Of a DNA stretch of 64,000 nucleotides, positions 43,889 to 54,045 are shown one piece after another. The stretch comes from Lutraria lutraria (Eukaryota; Mollusca; Bivalvia; Venerida; Mactridae): contig OZ026842.1 of NCBI GenBank assembly GCA_964023205.1, forward strand, positions 5,559,067 to 5,623,066. Direction: 5' to 3'. Every line of letters starts with the position of its first letter. Within the stretch, counting starts at the first letter, position 1. The translations under genes and the position numbers were made by a program. The notes beneath the pieces were generated by a model. That model did not search any database. It was not told where the DNA came from and was given only the letters and a program-made list of their open reading frames with translations.

Positions 43889-44640
43889 AGTTCCCATTTT
43901 AGTCCACAATTAAAAATCAACAGTAGATGCATGTCAAGCACATAGCAAGACTTTAGTGTACTATTGTGTAGGCCAATTAACGACGCATACACGTGACTTA
44001 AAAAACTAAAATAATCGAGACAAAATGTATTTCAAAATTAGCTATCAGTGGGAACAGTTAGTGTTTACAAAACTACCTGTTGTGAGCTAATCGACAGGAA
44101 GATTTTACTGGTGTTCAAGGTCTACATTTCGATCTCCTGATAATTATACCGCAGTATGCATATGTACAAAAGTACAAAATAGCAACTGCAATGAATAATT
44201 GATGTATAACTGCTAATTACATGGCATGATGTGTTCGAATGTCAGTACGAATAAGTGCCAGGAAATAAACATGACGTATAATATACCCGGTGCCTACATC
44301 ATAACACTATTTAATGAACGCTTTATGAACTTGTGTGTCTATTTTCTGGGACACTGTAATGAATTGTCCCTGGATTTTTATAACATTTAAAGTATCTTTC
44401 GCAATATTGGGTCTGCCTGACTGAAGACCTATGTGTTATTGAATGCCTTGGAAATACCCAGGGTTCGAAGTCCTACTGAAATGCAGTACACATATACATA
44501 AAACTAATATTAAAATTATCTCAGACAGTGACTTTGAAAGATTTTATCCTGGGATTTTCGGGTAACTCGCTCTGGTTGTATACCAAATTTAACTGTTTTG
44601 ATAGCTTTTAATAGGAAAGCCGGGGCACACGCATATTTGC
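43889..44640. other. Intergenic DNA
   Basis: AT-rich, with no feature I can support. Confidence 0.3.
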
Positions 44641-45320
44641 AACCTATATATCCCGGTTATAGATGACAGATGAGCAGAAAAAAGACAATCGTGCAATGCA
44701 CAAATATGTTGCTTAAACAGTTTCCAAATTACAATGCGCGATCTTTCGCAAATGTCATCACTGGTGACGAGACATGGGTTCACTTTTTGAACCCAAACGA
44801 ACGATTCAGAACAAATTATAGGCAACTAAATCTTGCAAAAGACCGACCATGCATTTCAAACGGACCATAAGTGTCAAGAAGGTAACGTATGCCATATTCT
44901 TCACAACTCAGGGTCCCGCCATTCATATGGCAGCACATAAAGACAAATCTGTAAATCCGAAGTTTTTCATGACTGAAGTTTTTCGAAAGCTCAAGAAACA
45001 TTTCATAAAACGAAGACCAGCAGTATGTTTTGGCTGCATGTCAGTGCGTCATCACAAAATGCGTCTATTGTAAGACTTTAGGAAGCAGGAAAACGTTGTT
45101 GTGCTCCCTCACCCTCCGTATTCATCTGACCTTTCCTCGTGTGACTTCTTTTGTTCCCAAGGCTCAAAAATACCTTTAAGGTCGAACATTTGCCCAGAGT
45201 AAACACCTCGGTTCAACAATGTCTTCATAAACAATGAAAATGCCTTCAAGGTATGGACTGGATCAAAAGAATGAAACTTTGCATATTTATTGGAGATGAA
45301 TAACTCGAGGGGACCAAATA
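44641..45320 (+). pseudogene. Broken mariner-like transposase fragment
   Basis: Plus-strand remnant in at least three frames. ITGDETWVHFLNP (about 44757) carries the first catalytic Asp. SVKKVTYAIFFTTQGPAI follows (about 44872), then KLKKHFIKRRP, then a frame with PHPPYSSDLSSCDFF (about 45107), the region of the third catalytic residue (D of SPCDFF in relatives). The N-terminal HTH part is missing. This belongs to the mariner branch and is distinct from the Tc1-like remnant 1.5 kb to its left. Confidence 0.75.
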
Positions 45321-45689
45321 AAAAATACATCGAACTCTATTATGTATACATTGTTATGTACTTTCCTAGTAAACAGGTGTTACCGCAATTCTTTTGCGTA
45401 ACCAGGAAAACTTTCATAGTACATGTACATGTAAAAGCTTTCAAAATCATTCTCTGAGATATTTTGGAATGGTATTTTTGTCATTTATGAAGCTCAATCT
45501 GAATATATCATCCGTTTATATGTATATACAATGTATACTGTATTTGTGTAAGTCTTCCCTATCTATCAGTTTGTTTTCGATACTCCCAAATACCGTTCCC
45601 TAGATCTTTCGTAAGTCTTCAATTATCCATAGGTCTCCAAGAAGGCAAATACGTCCCACCGTACACGAGACAAGAAACGCGGCAGTGCC

Positions 45690-46697
45690 ACGAAACCAGG
45701 TTTTCCAAGGCTTTAATACCACAGTACTCTAGAATTCTTCGCTAAGGCTTCATCAGTGGTTCAGTTTCCAGTGCTACTAATAAGTTAACATAGACCTTTA
45801 ACCTACTGGCATAGAATGCAATCCCAAGCTTGGTTTCTATGTAAGCTACCTCCACACAAAATTTCATCGCAATGTCTAAATCCTTAATTAAGTTATTCTG
45901 CAGAAACTGATTTTCTATTTTTAGAAACAGTGACCATGCATGACCAAACTGACCCCAAATACAATTCCAAGCTAAGCTTTCATGCAAGGTTGCTAAATAC
46001 CCAGTCGAGTAAAGATTAGTCATTCCAAACTTAAGTAATTGACTGGAAACTGATTTCTATATTTAGTAGCAGTGACCTTGACCTTACTGAACCTAGATGC
46101 AATTCAAAAGCATGGACTGCATGTAAGCTACCTACACACAAAATTTCATTGCAGTATCTTAATCCTTGATTAAGTTATTCATTGAAAGCTGATTTTCTAT
46201 TTTTAGTACAGTGACCTTGACCCCACAGACCCCAAATACAATCCCAAGCTAGGTTTTCATTCAAGGATGCTTAATACCAAGTTAAGTCAACATTGGTCAT
46301 TCCAAACTTAAGTTATTGACCGGACACTGATTTTCTATTTTTAGTAACAGTGACCTTGACCCCTAGGACCCCAAATACAATCCCAGGCTAGCTTTTCATT
46401 CAAGGATGCTACTTACAAAGTTTAGTCAACATTGGTAATTCCAAACTTAAGTTATTGACCGGACACTGATTTTCTATTTTTAGTAACAGTGACCTTGACC
46501 TTAATCCCACAGACCCCAAATACAATCCCAGGCTAGGTTTACATTCAAGGATCCTACATACTAAGTTTGGTCAAGATTGGTCCATCAGAACTTAAGTTAT
46601 TGACCAGACACCGCCTGTTTGACGCCCGCTCTCCCCCCCCCACCCGCCATTTTCCGCATTCTTATAACCAGGTTTCACTTTGTGAAAACCTGGTTAA
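45690..46697 (+). mobile_element. Second core-repeat element with terminal hairpin
   Basis: Starts near 'cgaaaccaggttttccaag'. The core has about five units of roughly 120-170 bp, each containing 'ctgattttctatttttagta' and 'acagtgaccttgacc', then 'caaatacaatcccaagctag'. It ends with the hairpin aaccaggtttcactttgtga-aaacctggtt (46669-46695). Layout as at 28211-29634, but the sequence is unrelated. An apparent minus frame at 45742-46023 is a by-product. Confidence 0.6.
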
Positions 46698-47184
46698 AAA
46701 GTCCATTAATTAAACGTACTAAAACAGAGCCATATTCTTGATATTGATCAGCTGGATTAGTAAGACGTTTGGATTTCAGAAATTAAAGAATGATGTACAT
46801 GTATGTACTTTAACAGTATATATTTGCAATTCATTTTATTACAGTTATATTGAATATAATATCGATGGTATTGATATTTATATTCGATATGCTTTGCTAA
46901 TTTGTTTCGACACTGACTTTTCTTCCATTAAGTCAGTTTCAAAACAAATTAACAGAGATATTATAGACATTATAGGTATGAAAACTATTTGTATCGGATC
47001 TGCTTGGGTATCTTTATTTTATAAGCAAATGTGTTATGGACTTAAGACCTATAACATTTCAATATGTTAGGGAAAATGCTTAAAACAGTTTCGTGGCTAG
47101 AGTCGAACTCTTCACTTAATATAATGTTTCATATCAGTCGTGTTTTTAATTGAAGAGAACAATAATTTAGGAAATAAGCAAAAT
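46698..47184. other. Intergenic DNA
   Basis: The open plus frame at 46738-47070 is Ile/Tyr-rich, lacks a recognisable domain and has no splice or polyadenylation context. I do not call it a gene. Confidence 0.3.
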
Positions 47185-47725
47185 GTGAGAAAATTAATGA
47201 CATTTATTTAAAAGCGAACAGTTCATACATGACATTTATTATAAAGCGAATAGTTCATATATGACATTTATTTAAAAGCGAATAGTTCATACATGACATT
47301 TATTATAAAGCGAATAGTTCATATATGGCATTTATTATAAAGCGAATAGTTCATATATGGCATTTATTATAAAGCGAATAGTTCAAATGTAACATTAATT
47401 TTAAAGTGAATAGTTCAAATGTAACATTTATTTTAAAGCGAATAGTTCATATATGGCATTTATTATAAAGCGAATAGTTCATACATGACATTTATTTAAA
47501 AGCGAATAGTTCATATATGACATTTATTATAAAGCGAATAGTTCATATATGGCATTTATTATAAAGTGAATAGTTCAAATGTAACATTAATTTTAAAGTG
47601 AATAGTTCAAATGTAACATTTATTTTAAAGTGAATAGTTCAAATGTTACATTTATTTAAAAAACGAATAGCTCATGATTATAAGACATTTACTTAAAAAC
47701 GAATAGCTCATTTATGACATTATTT
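47185..47725. repeat. 32-bp minisatellite abutting the start of the sushi gene
   Basis: About sixteen units of 32 bp, e.g. gacatttattataaagcgaa followed by tagttcatatat, with a variant 'aaatgtaacattaattttaaagtg'. It ends less than 25 bp before the start codon at 47743, so it forms the promoter-proximal region, part of the 5'UTR, or the end of a 5'UTR intron (a possible acceptor 'tttgattttag' lies at 47723-47733). Confidence 0.85.
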
Positions 47726-47742
47726 GATTTTAGCTTAACAAC

Positions 47743-47803
47743 ATGGAATATTACATCATTTTCTGGATTGTAGAAATTTTAAGCATTGGTTACACTGCAG
47801 CAG
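47743..47803 (+). CDS. Sushi gene exon 1, signal peptide
   Basis: ATG in context AACATGG, 20 codons MEYYIIFWIVEILSIGYTAA plus one base, donor CAG|GTGAGT. The strongly hydrophobic core (IIFWIVEIL) and small residues at the end fit a cleaved signal peptide. Phase 1 matches exon 2. Confidence 0.78.
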
Positions 47804-50800
47804 GTGAGTTACCATTCTATCATTTTTTCTGTATAATTTTGCAATTTTTATTAATCAAATACTGAAAATTTAGTACCAGTAATGCATAAATTACTCAAGA
47901 ACTCTTGATCTTAAGTATGGTAAGACATGTTTATAAATATACATAATAAAATGAAACATTTAAGAAATAATTTTATCTTGGCAAAGGCTAAACCAGAAGC
48001 TAAAAGTACTGCGGAAGTTCACGTTGGTGGTCGGGCAACCGGGTTGTTTCATAAACAAGAAGAACTAGCCTTGTCGCCACCACCGGCTCCACGTGTTAAA
48101 CTGTTTCAGAAGAGCATATTAAAAGGTGGTTTTAAGAACAGTTTAATTAATGAACATAGTTTTGCCCAAGCACCGCCTCGAGTGAAACTGGTAAAACCAC
48201 CGAACTCGGGGGTAAACTGGTTCCCATTGACTCTGGCTTTCTTTGTGCATTGCTACATGGAACAGGAACCAGTTTAACTCGATGGTTGAAAACTTGAGTT
48301 TGGCTTTATGCTCGTTTACTTCTTCGAACACATTAAAAAGAAATATTACGTGCTCCATTAAAGCCCCATGAGCTTTTTGCAATACAATATATATGTAAAA
48401 ATCAAACATATGCTGATATTATCCCAAGATAATTATTACCGACGAAACAAGCCATTTTTCTTCTAAAATACTCATTTCGCTGTGTATTTTGCTTTTGTAA
48501 ACTTGAAATATATAGAGCGCGTGACGTCACTTCATGTCGTGTGTGCGTGATATGACTGCGGGAAAACACAGCTGTTCTATAAATAGTATTTTTTCAATGA
48601 TATTGAAAAAAATACGATAGTGGTTTTGGAAACATTTTTTCTTGCTATAAAGTATGCACGGGAGGAAAACACACCGGATTCCTATGTTATAGAACAAACA
48701 GAAACTGTAAGGACCGATAAATGTATATGCTTATGGGACTTTAAACTGAAACTTTTACAAACCTATTTTGTCTATTTTAGTGTGTGGAGAATACACCACA
48801 GAGGTAACTAATGATGCTAAAATAAGCTCAAACAATGCGGAGACTTTGAAAACAGCTGACATTATGAAGACAACTTGTACTGATTATTGTATGCCTGTAT
48901 CTGAAACCACTGATTGTGCCGTATCGTACATTGCTAATGATGTTGGCAGTCCTGATGGACCCGGTGAATGTTCCTATTATGGCACAAATTGTGGTGCTGG
49001 ATGTTCAACGGATCCAACAATACCTGGTGTTGTTATTGTGTTCACATGCATCGCCTCAGGTAAAATATATCCCCTTTGACAATATAAGTTAGTCCTAATT
49101 ATTTACACAAAGTCTTAGTACTGGAATTTCAGATTGAAAGGAAGAGCGCCGCGAGACGAGAGTACTAAAGCTCGTCTGTTCACCGCCTCGGTGAGATCTA
49201 TCCGCCTATAAAGCTCTTTTAGTTTCTGAGTTTAATTAGCAATATTATAGTTTTTGCACGACGTAGACACAGCAGTAATCACAATAGCATGACTTTTTCT
49301 TCAAAAACAGACGAGCTAATAATGTACTATATGACTTGTATGGCAGGGACGGATATTTACAACATGTGATATAAAAGACGATAAAATAAATTGTTTAATA
49401 AATAAACAGCAATATAAAAATGTAAATAACGTTAGAATTGATTTTTGTTTTTAATTTTTAACTTTTGTGATAGAAGCTCATTCTTTCCTGTATAAACCAT
49501 ACATTATTACCTTATACTATAAAACGTTTTATAAACTAGGTTGCGGTCCATTAGCAAGCCCGGTGGATGGTTTGGTCGATCTATCAAACGGAACCATAAC
49601 TGATTCTATAGCAACATATTCGTGTAACCTTGGTTACCAGCTGTCTGGGTCAGCCACAAGAACCTGTGGTTTAGATGGCACCTGGACCAGTTCAGCTCCT
49701 GTTTGCAGTATTGTTAACTGCGGTGTTCTTTCAAATCCAGCCAATGGATTGGTGGATACGTCGTCTGGAACGTTGCCTGGTAACCAAGCAACATATTCGT
49801 GTAACCTTGGTTACCAGCTATCTGGGTCATCCACGAGAACCTGTGGTTTAGATGGCACCTGGACCAGTTCAGCTCCTGTTTGCAATATTATTAACTGCGG
49901 TGTTCTTTCAAATCCAGCCAATGGATTGGTGGATACGACGTCTGGAACGTTGCCTGGTAACCAAGCAACATATTCGTGTAACCTTGGTTACCAGCTATCT
50001 GGGTCATCCACGAGAACCTGTGGTTTAGATGGCACCTGGACCAATTCGGCTCCTGTTTGCAATATTATTAACTGCGGTGTTCTTTCAAATCCAGCCAATG
50101 GATTGGTGGATACGTCGTCTGGAACGTTGCCTGGTAACCAAGCAATATACTCGTGTAACCTTGGTTACCAGCTATCTGGGTCATCCACGAGAACCTGTGG
50201 TTTAGATGGCACCTGGACCAATTCTGCTCCTGTTTGCAATATTATTAACTGCGGTGTTCTTTCAAACCCAGCCAATGGATTGGTGGATACGTCGTCTGGA
50301 ACGTTGCCCGGTAACCAAGCAACATATTCATGCAACCATGGTTACACACTGAACGGAGAAAATACAACTACTTGTGATACTACCGGCTTTTGGAATACTG
50401 TCATACCATCGTGTGACATTATAGGTAATAAAATACAACCAAGAGTTATGACCGCCCATGAATAGAGACCACACTCAAGCGCATTGTGAATATAACAGCC
50501 CCCTCCGAAAAAGAAATATAATATCATCTTTTCCCACCTGTTATGACTGTGACTTTTAAAGTATATATACTGATAAGCATTAAGTTACTAGTAACCGGTC
50601 TCAATGTAATATGGTAATTTACTAGTGCTGTAAATGTTGTTTCTAAGTTATGTTTTTTGGAAACAAAAAAAACAGACAGTACAGACATACACGTTTGCAT
50701 TTTACTAGAATGGGCAAAGATATTATTATAGTACTACCTAATTGTTTAGCCCGTACAGACTTGGGTAGATTCTGGGAGTAGATTAAGAACATAAACACAG

Positions 50801-52223
50801 AAAAACGGAAGCCCAAAGTAAAAAAATAGCAATACTGTGGGTAAAAGTAGTTACAATGTAGAAACTCAGAGTTTCTAAGATTCGTGATTCTATATGTAGA
50901 AAAAATATACTGTTTATGTAAAGTTCTTTCTTTTTACTGAACTGAAAAATGTCGATACTGCTAATGACATTGGAATAAAACAAAATGATTTCATTAAATT
51001 GTTACCGTAACTATAAGATAATAGAGATATATTCAGAATTGATCAAAAAATGAGTACAAATGTACTGAAATGTTTTTCCTGGGTTTTCTTTCCTATTAAC
51101 TTACGAGAAGGCTTTTAATATAATAATATCACAACAATCATGTTTTCCCCTAGATTGTGGCTATCCGGGTGCATTGCCAACAAATGGCTTCTTTGTGACG
51201 TCCGCAGGAACTACATATCTACAGGAAGCAGTGTATTCTTGTAACGAAGGATACGTTATGGAGGGAGTCAACACTCGTATCTGTCAATCTGATGGTTTAT
51301 GGAATGGTACCTCACCATCTTGTAATGCCATTGACTGTGGTCCCTTGACGGCGCCGAACAACGGGGTCATCAGTTTACCATATGGAACTACTTTCAGTAT
51401 GGTGGCTATGTATTCATGTACATATGGATATGTCATACACGGTGCGGTCACCAGAACATGTCTTGTGAGTGGTTTTTGGAGCGGATCTCAACCTTATTGT
51501 GCCGACATAAGTAAGTACATGTCTTATTTAAAACAAACAAACAAACTCAAGATATAAGTTTTATTGGTATGCCTGTTCGTATTTTGGAATTTGCTAGCGT
51601 ATACGTAGTCCAATAGTATGTACATAACAGATATTTGATCGGATGCTGTCAACAGAGTATGATATAAATTTGTCAGCATAAAAAATCATCCAATACATAC
51701 ATACATTCAAAAATATAGATAAACACTATTTTGTTAAATATTTGTCATGCTATTTTATATTTTATGTAACTTGTAAATATTTATGCAAATAAACGGGTTG
51801 TCATTTAGACAATTCCAGAGAAAAAAAAAAAAAAATTATCCAATGACCAGCTTCAGTAAGGATATATTTACTCTTGTTGACCATTTGGTACATTTGGTAT
51901 TTTCTTTGTTTTAAGGATCAGTAGAATGTCTAGCAGCCAAGGAGTACCCAGGGTCGATTAAGATGAGGGAAACAAATACAGGAGTATTACAAACATTCTC
52001 CTTATTAATGTCAACACAAGGAGTAAATGTCGTGACCTGTGTGCGCATGTGCACAACACAGTTCCGTGAAACATGTGACCAACAAACAGCTTGTCTTTTG
52101 ATAAATTACGACATCAACACCAAAATGTGTCATTTATATCACTCAGACATGAACGGACCCAGTGTTATGTGCAATGCAAGCAGTCAATGTTTTTTATATG
52201 AGTATTACGAATTCTTCGTATAA
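47743..52223 (+). CDS. Secreted sushi/CCP protein with PAN-like ends, five exons
   Basis: Whole-gene entry. Exons 47743-47803, 48781-49059, 49540-50424 (alternative start 49474), 51154-51510 and 51916-52223 join to 630 codons including the stop (629 aa, or 651 aa with the alternative acceptor). Every intron is phase 1. Order: hydrophobic signal peptide; Cys-rich PAN/apple-like domain; seven sushi domains (five in exon 3, two in exon 4); C-terminal Cys-rich PAN-like domain. There is no membrane segment or GPI signal, so the product should be soluble and extracellular. CCP domains mediate protein-protein or glycan binding, and PAN modules similar contacts. A complement-like, adhesion or immune recognition role is plausible but not shown. 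An AATAAA lies at 52469-52474. Confidence 0.82.
47986..48208 (+). pseudogene. Partial copy of the PRVKPEA-repeat gene
   Basis: AKPEAKSTAEVHVGGRATGL matches the 59079-59140 part of the intact gene (AKSTAEVHAGGRTTEL), with roughly 88% DNA identity over the first 120 bp. It then covers about two more repeat units in worn form. It has no start of its own, lacks both ends of the gene and is cut by an inserted hairpin element at 48189-48274. Same orientation as the intact gene 11 kb away. This is dead sequence carried in an intron. Confidence 0.8.
48191..48276. mobile_element. AACTGGTTCC hairpin MITE, insertion in the pseudogene
   Basis: Left TAAACTGGTTCCC, right GGAACCAGTTTA; the ends pair perfectly and are bounded by TA. 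The interior carries the inverse of the 'ttccatgttgcagtgcacaa' core. It interrupts the pseudogene and so arrived after the duplication. Confidence 0.8.
48781..49059 (+). CDS. Sushi gene exon 2, PAN-like Cys-rich domain
   Basis: Acceptor tctattttag at 48780, donor GCCTCAG|GTAAAA at 49059, phase 1 on both sides. Reads CGEYTTEV... with eight cysteines, including the phrases TTCTDYCMPVSETTDC and GECSYYGTNCGAGCS. The Cys spacing (CxxxC, then C-x-YYG-x-x-C) resembles PAN/apple modules but is too diverged to assign firmly. Confidence 0.75.
49060..49539 (+). other. Intron 2 of the sushi gene
   Basis: Holds a diverged dispersed repeat at about 49130-49330 (also at 10015-10145). Two in-phase acceptors exist at its end, 49471-49473 (...ttgtgatag, better pyrimidine tract) and 49537-49539 (ataaactag). 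Use of the first adds 22 residues (AHSFLYKPYIITLYYKTFYK region) before the first sushi domain. Confidence 0.5.
49540..50424 (+). CDS. Sushi gene exon 3, five sushi domains
   Basis: Donor ATTATAG|GTAATA at 50424. Five CCP domains of about 59 aa, each with four Cys and the conserved Trp: CG-L-NP-NGLVD, ATYSCNLGYQLSG, TRTCGLDGTWT, APVCNI. Unit starts (tgcggtgtt) at 49719, 49896, 50073 and 50250 are exactly 177 bp apart and the units are nearly identical in DNA. Domain 1 is more diverged at its start and domain 5 at its end. A single exon coding for several CCP domains without introns, against the usual one exon per domain, points to intra-exon tandem duplication. Confidence 0.85.
50425..51153 (+). 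other. Intron 3 of the sushi gene
   Basis: AT-rich with no element recognised. The acceptor is tgttttcccctag. Confidence 0.6.
51154..51510 (+). CDS. Sushi gene exon 4, two diverged sushi domains
   Basis: Phase 1 on both sides, donor GACATAA|GTAAGT. The domains read DCGYPGALPTNGFF...YSCNEGYV...RICQSDGLWNG...PSC and DCGPLTAPNNGVI...YSCTYGYVI...RTCLVSGFWSGSQPYC. They have the four Cys and Trp of CCP but are clearly older than the exon 3 repeats. Confidence 0.85.
51511..51915 (+). other. Intron 4 of the sushi gene
   Basis: Short intron with an A15 run at about 51821-51835. No element recognised. Confidence 0.6.
51916..52223 (+). CDS. Sushi gene exon 5, C-terminal PAN-like domain and stop
   Basis: Acceptor tttgttttaag at 51915. 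Reads ECLAAKEYPGSIKMRET..., then VTCVRMCTTQFRETCDQQ, TACLLINYDINTKMCHLY and a final Cys pair before FLYEYYEFFV and stop TAA. The CxxxC, internal Cys and 'INYDINTKMCHLY' (like the F-x-Y....C-x-L core of PAN/apple domains) support a PAN-like module. Confidence 0.8.
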
Positions 52224-52468
52224 GTGTACGTAAATACGAGTATATACGTCAGAATGATAAAATATTGGTTAAAAGTTGTAAATAGTGAAAACATGATTGC
52301 ATATCATTTATACAAATCATAGTTAGATGACTTCATAGAAGGCAAATGTAACTGGTTATATCAGGTTAATGTTTTATTGGATATTCATGGCTTCGGACAT
52401 TTGGTCGCATCCTGATTATGTTGAAGATATGGTCGATAATTGTGCAGTCCTGACATGTACATTTAGTC

Positions 52469-52474
52469 AATAAA
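52469..52474 (+). promoter_or_regulatory. Poly(A) signal of the sushi gene
   Basis: AATAAA 246 bp after the stop codon and the first canonical signal downstream. The LINE fragment begins about 115 bp further on. Confidence 0.55.
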
Positions 52475-52589
52475 ATTTGTATACATTTGTAGAAACTGTT
52501 CAAAACTTTTCCTTTGAATACTATCTAGATAGAATTCCTTGTAAATCCCGGAAACCCTTTTCACAACAATTTATTATGACTATCAGCAC

Positions 52590-52915
52590 ATAACTTGAGA
52601 ATTGAAACTGAACGTTATGGAGACAATAGAATTAATCAAAACCAGAGATATTGTTTAATATGTAACAGTAGAGATCTAGAAGATGAGTTTCATTCTATGT
52701 TTATTTGTTCAGCTTGCAATGTAATTCCTAAAAATATATACAAATGTTTTTATGTTAAACCAAATGTAGAGTTAATCTTGCATAGACTATGTAATTTTGC
52801 ATATAAAGCATTCATAATTAGACAAACTATTATCAATACTATCAATGAATGTAACTGCATCCTGTACACGACCTATCATACGCAACACCCTTTAGGAGGA
52901 CCACAACTATGTTGT
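52590..52915 (+). pseudogene. C-terminal fragment of a LINE protein
   Basis: HNLRIETERYG and YCLICNSRDLEDEFHSMFIC match the 3' coding end of the LINE at 40405-42010 (HNLRIETGRYG, LCQLCNTRDVEDEFHF). The frame is open for about 100 codons, but the copy is truncated on the 5' side. It sits just beyond the sushi gene's polyadenylation signal. Confidence 0.7.
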
Positions 52916-52942
52916 TGTTGAGAGGTTGTTGTTCTAAAGAGG

Positions 52943-53268
52943 TTAAGTTAATCATTTAAACGTACAGTGAGTTAAGACATTGCTGTTGTTGAAGGGAGGT
53001 CGTTAAACAAGGGCAGATAACTCAGAAACAGGCACCGCGACCCCCATTTTCTTTTCGATTAAAATATTTCTGTTACCATACGCTATGACCATGCAAAGTT
53101 TAAAAAAATACTCTCTATACGTTTTCATTTTGCCTATATGTTTAATAGTAAAATTAACGTCACGGATGCGCACTACGTTGCGCAATAGCAACTACCGGAT
53201 ATGTCCTTAAGTTAATCAATTAAACGTACAGTGGCTTAAAATATTGCTGTTGTTGAAGGGAGGTCGTT
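52943..53268. repeat. 62-bp direct repeats around an inserted repeat
   Basis: 52943-53004 and 53207-53268 are the same 62 bp (about 57 of 62 identical), starting ttaagttaatca and ending gggaggtcgtt. Between them lies a repeat starting 'aaacaagggcagataactc' that recurs at 58117-58255. The outer sequence resembles the CAGTACAACCTCT family ('ttgctcgctcaagagagggc'). Confidence 0.65.
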
Positions 53269-53526
53269 GCTCGCTCAAGAGAGGGCCGCTCCGGAGAGGT
53301 TGTAAAAACTAATTCCTAACTTTTTTAGTATCAAGTTCTATCTTCAAATGGCACGGGTAGGCTTCCGTATTACTTTCCACAATATGTATTGTGAATATCA
53401 AAGGAAGCAGAACTATATTTGAGTCTTAATATAGATCTGCTGAATCATGAACAATTAAGTGACACGTCTTAAGGCTTAATTAATTAAAGTCGAGGTTACA
53501 ACTCCGAATGCGACTTTGAGAGAAAA

Positions 53527-53560
53527 AGAAACAACAACAACAACAACAACAAAAACCAAA
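53527..53560. repeat. (CAA)n microsatellite
   Basis: About seven CAA triplets followed by A-rich sequence. Confidence 0.8.
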
Positions 53561-53864
53561 CAAAAAAGTTAGGCCTAGACATATTTCTCTGAAAATATCA
53601 GGTCAATGTTCAGCCCGTATTTTAGAGTACATGTTTTATTATCAAAAATCAATCTATAGATTTAACCTAAGGTCGACCTGTATTATGTCTGTGTTTAGAT
53701 ATTGAGGGCAAATGAAAGTATGCATTCGTAAGCGACCCAGCTGCACGAGATAATTAAAATGTGCGTCTTACATTAAAGATATAGTACTGAAGAGCAACTT
53801 ATTAAACGACTGTCTACAATAACCTATTGTTACCTATTGTTAGACTTATTTCAGTGAAGAAAAC

Positions 53865-54045
53865 AACTTGTGTTAGCGGCCATTTTCGAATACAGTCCTC
53901 CTTGTGAATAAAGGCCACTTAAAGGTCACAAAACAGACATTTAATTTTAGGAACAAATTGACTTTCAAATAAAGGCTACCTGGCAATAATGGCCACTTTT
54001 TGTATTCCCCAGGGTTGGCCTTTGTTCACAGGTTTGCTTGTACGT
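53865..54045. mobile_element. Copy of the CAGTCAAACCTGTG element
   Basis: Recognised by 'gttagcggccattttcgaat', 'gtgaataaaggcca' and the right end 'tggcctttgttcacaggttt'. The left terminus is worn. Confidence 0.55.

Larger units (their letters stand above)
47804..48780 (+). other. Intron 1 of the sushi gene
   Basis: Contains the truncated copy of the PRVKPEA-repeat gene and its hairpin-element insertion (entered separately). The rest, 48290-48780, shows no exon. Confidence 0.6.

Noticed and set aside
46738..47070. A 110-codon plus-strand frame considered as a gene
   Set aside because: Low-complexity Ile/Tyr composition, no recognisable domain, no splice or poly(A) context.
47927..48277. A 116-codon frame in the first intron of the sushi gene considered as an exon or gene
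   Set aside because: It is a truncated, worn copy of the gene at 58794-59909 running into a hairpin MITE. It lacks a proper start and would break the phase 1 join of sushi exons 1 and 2.
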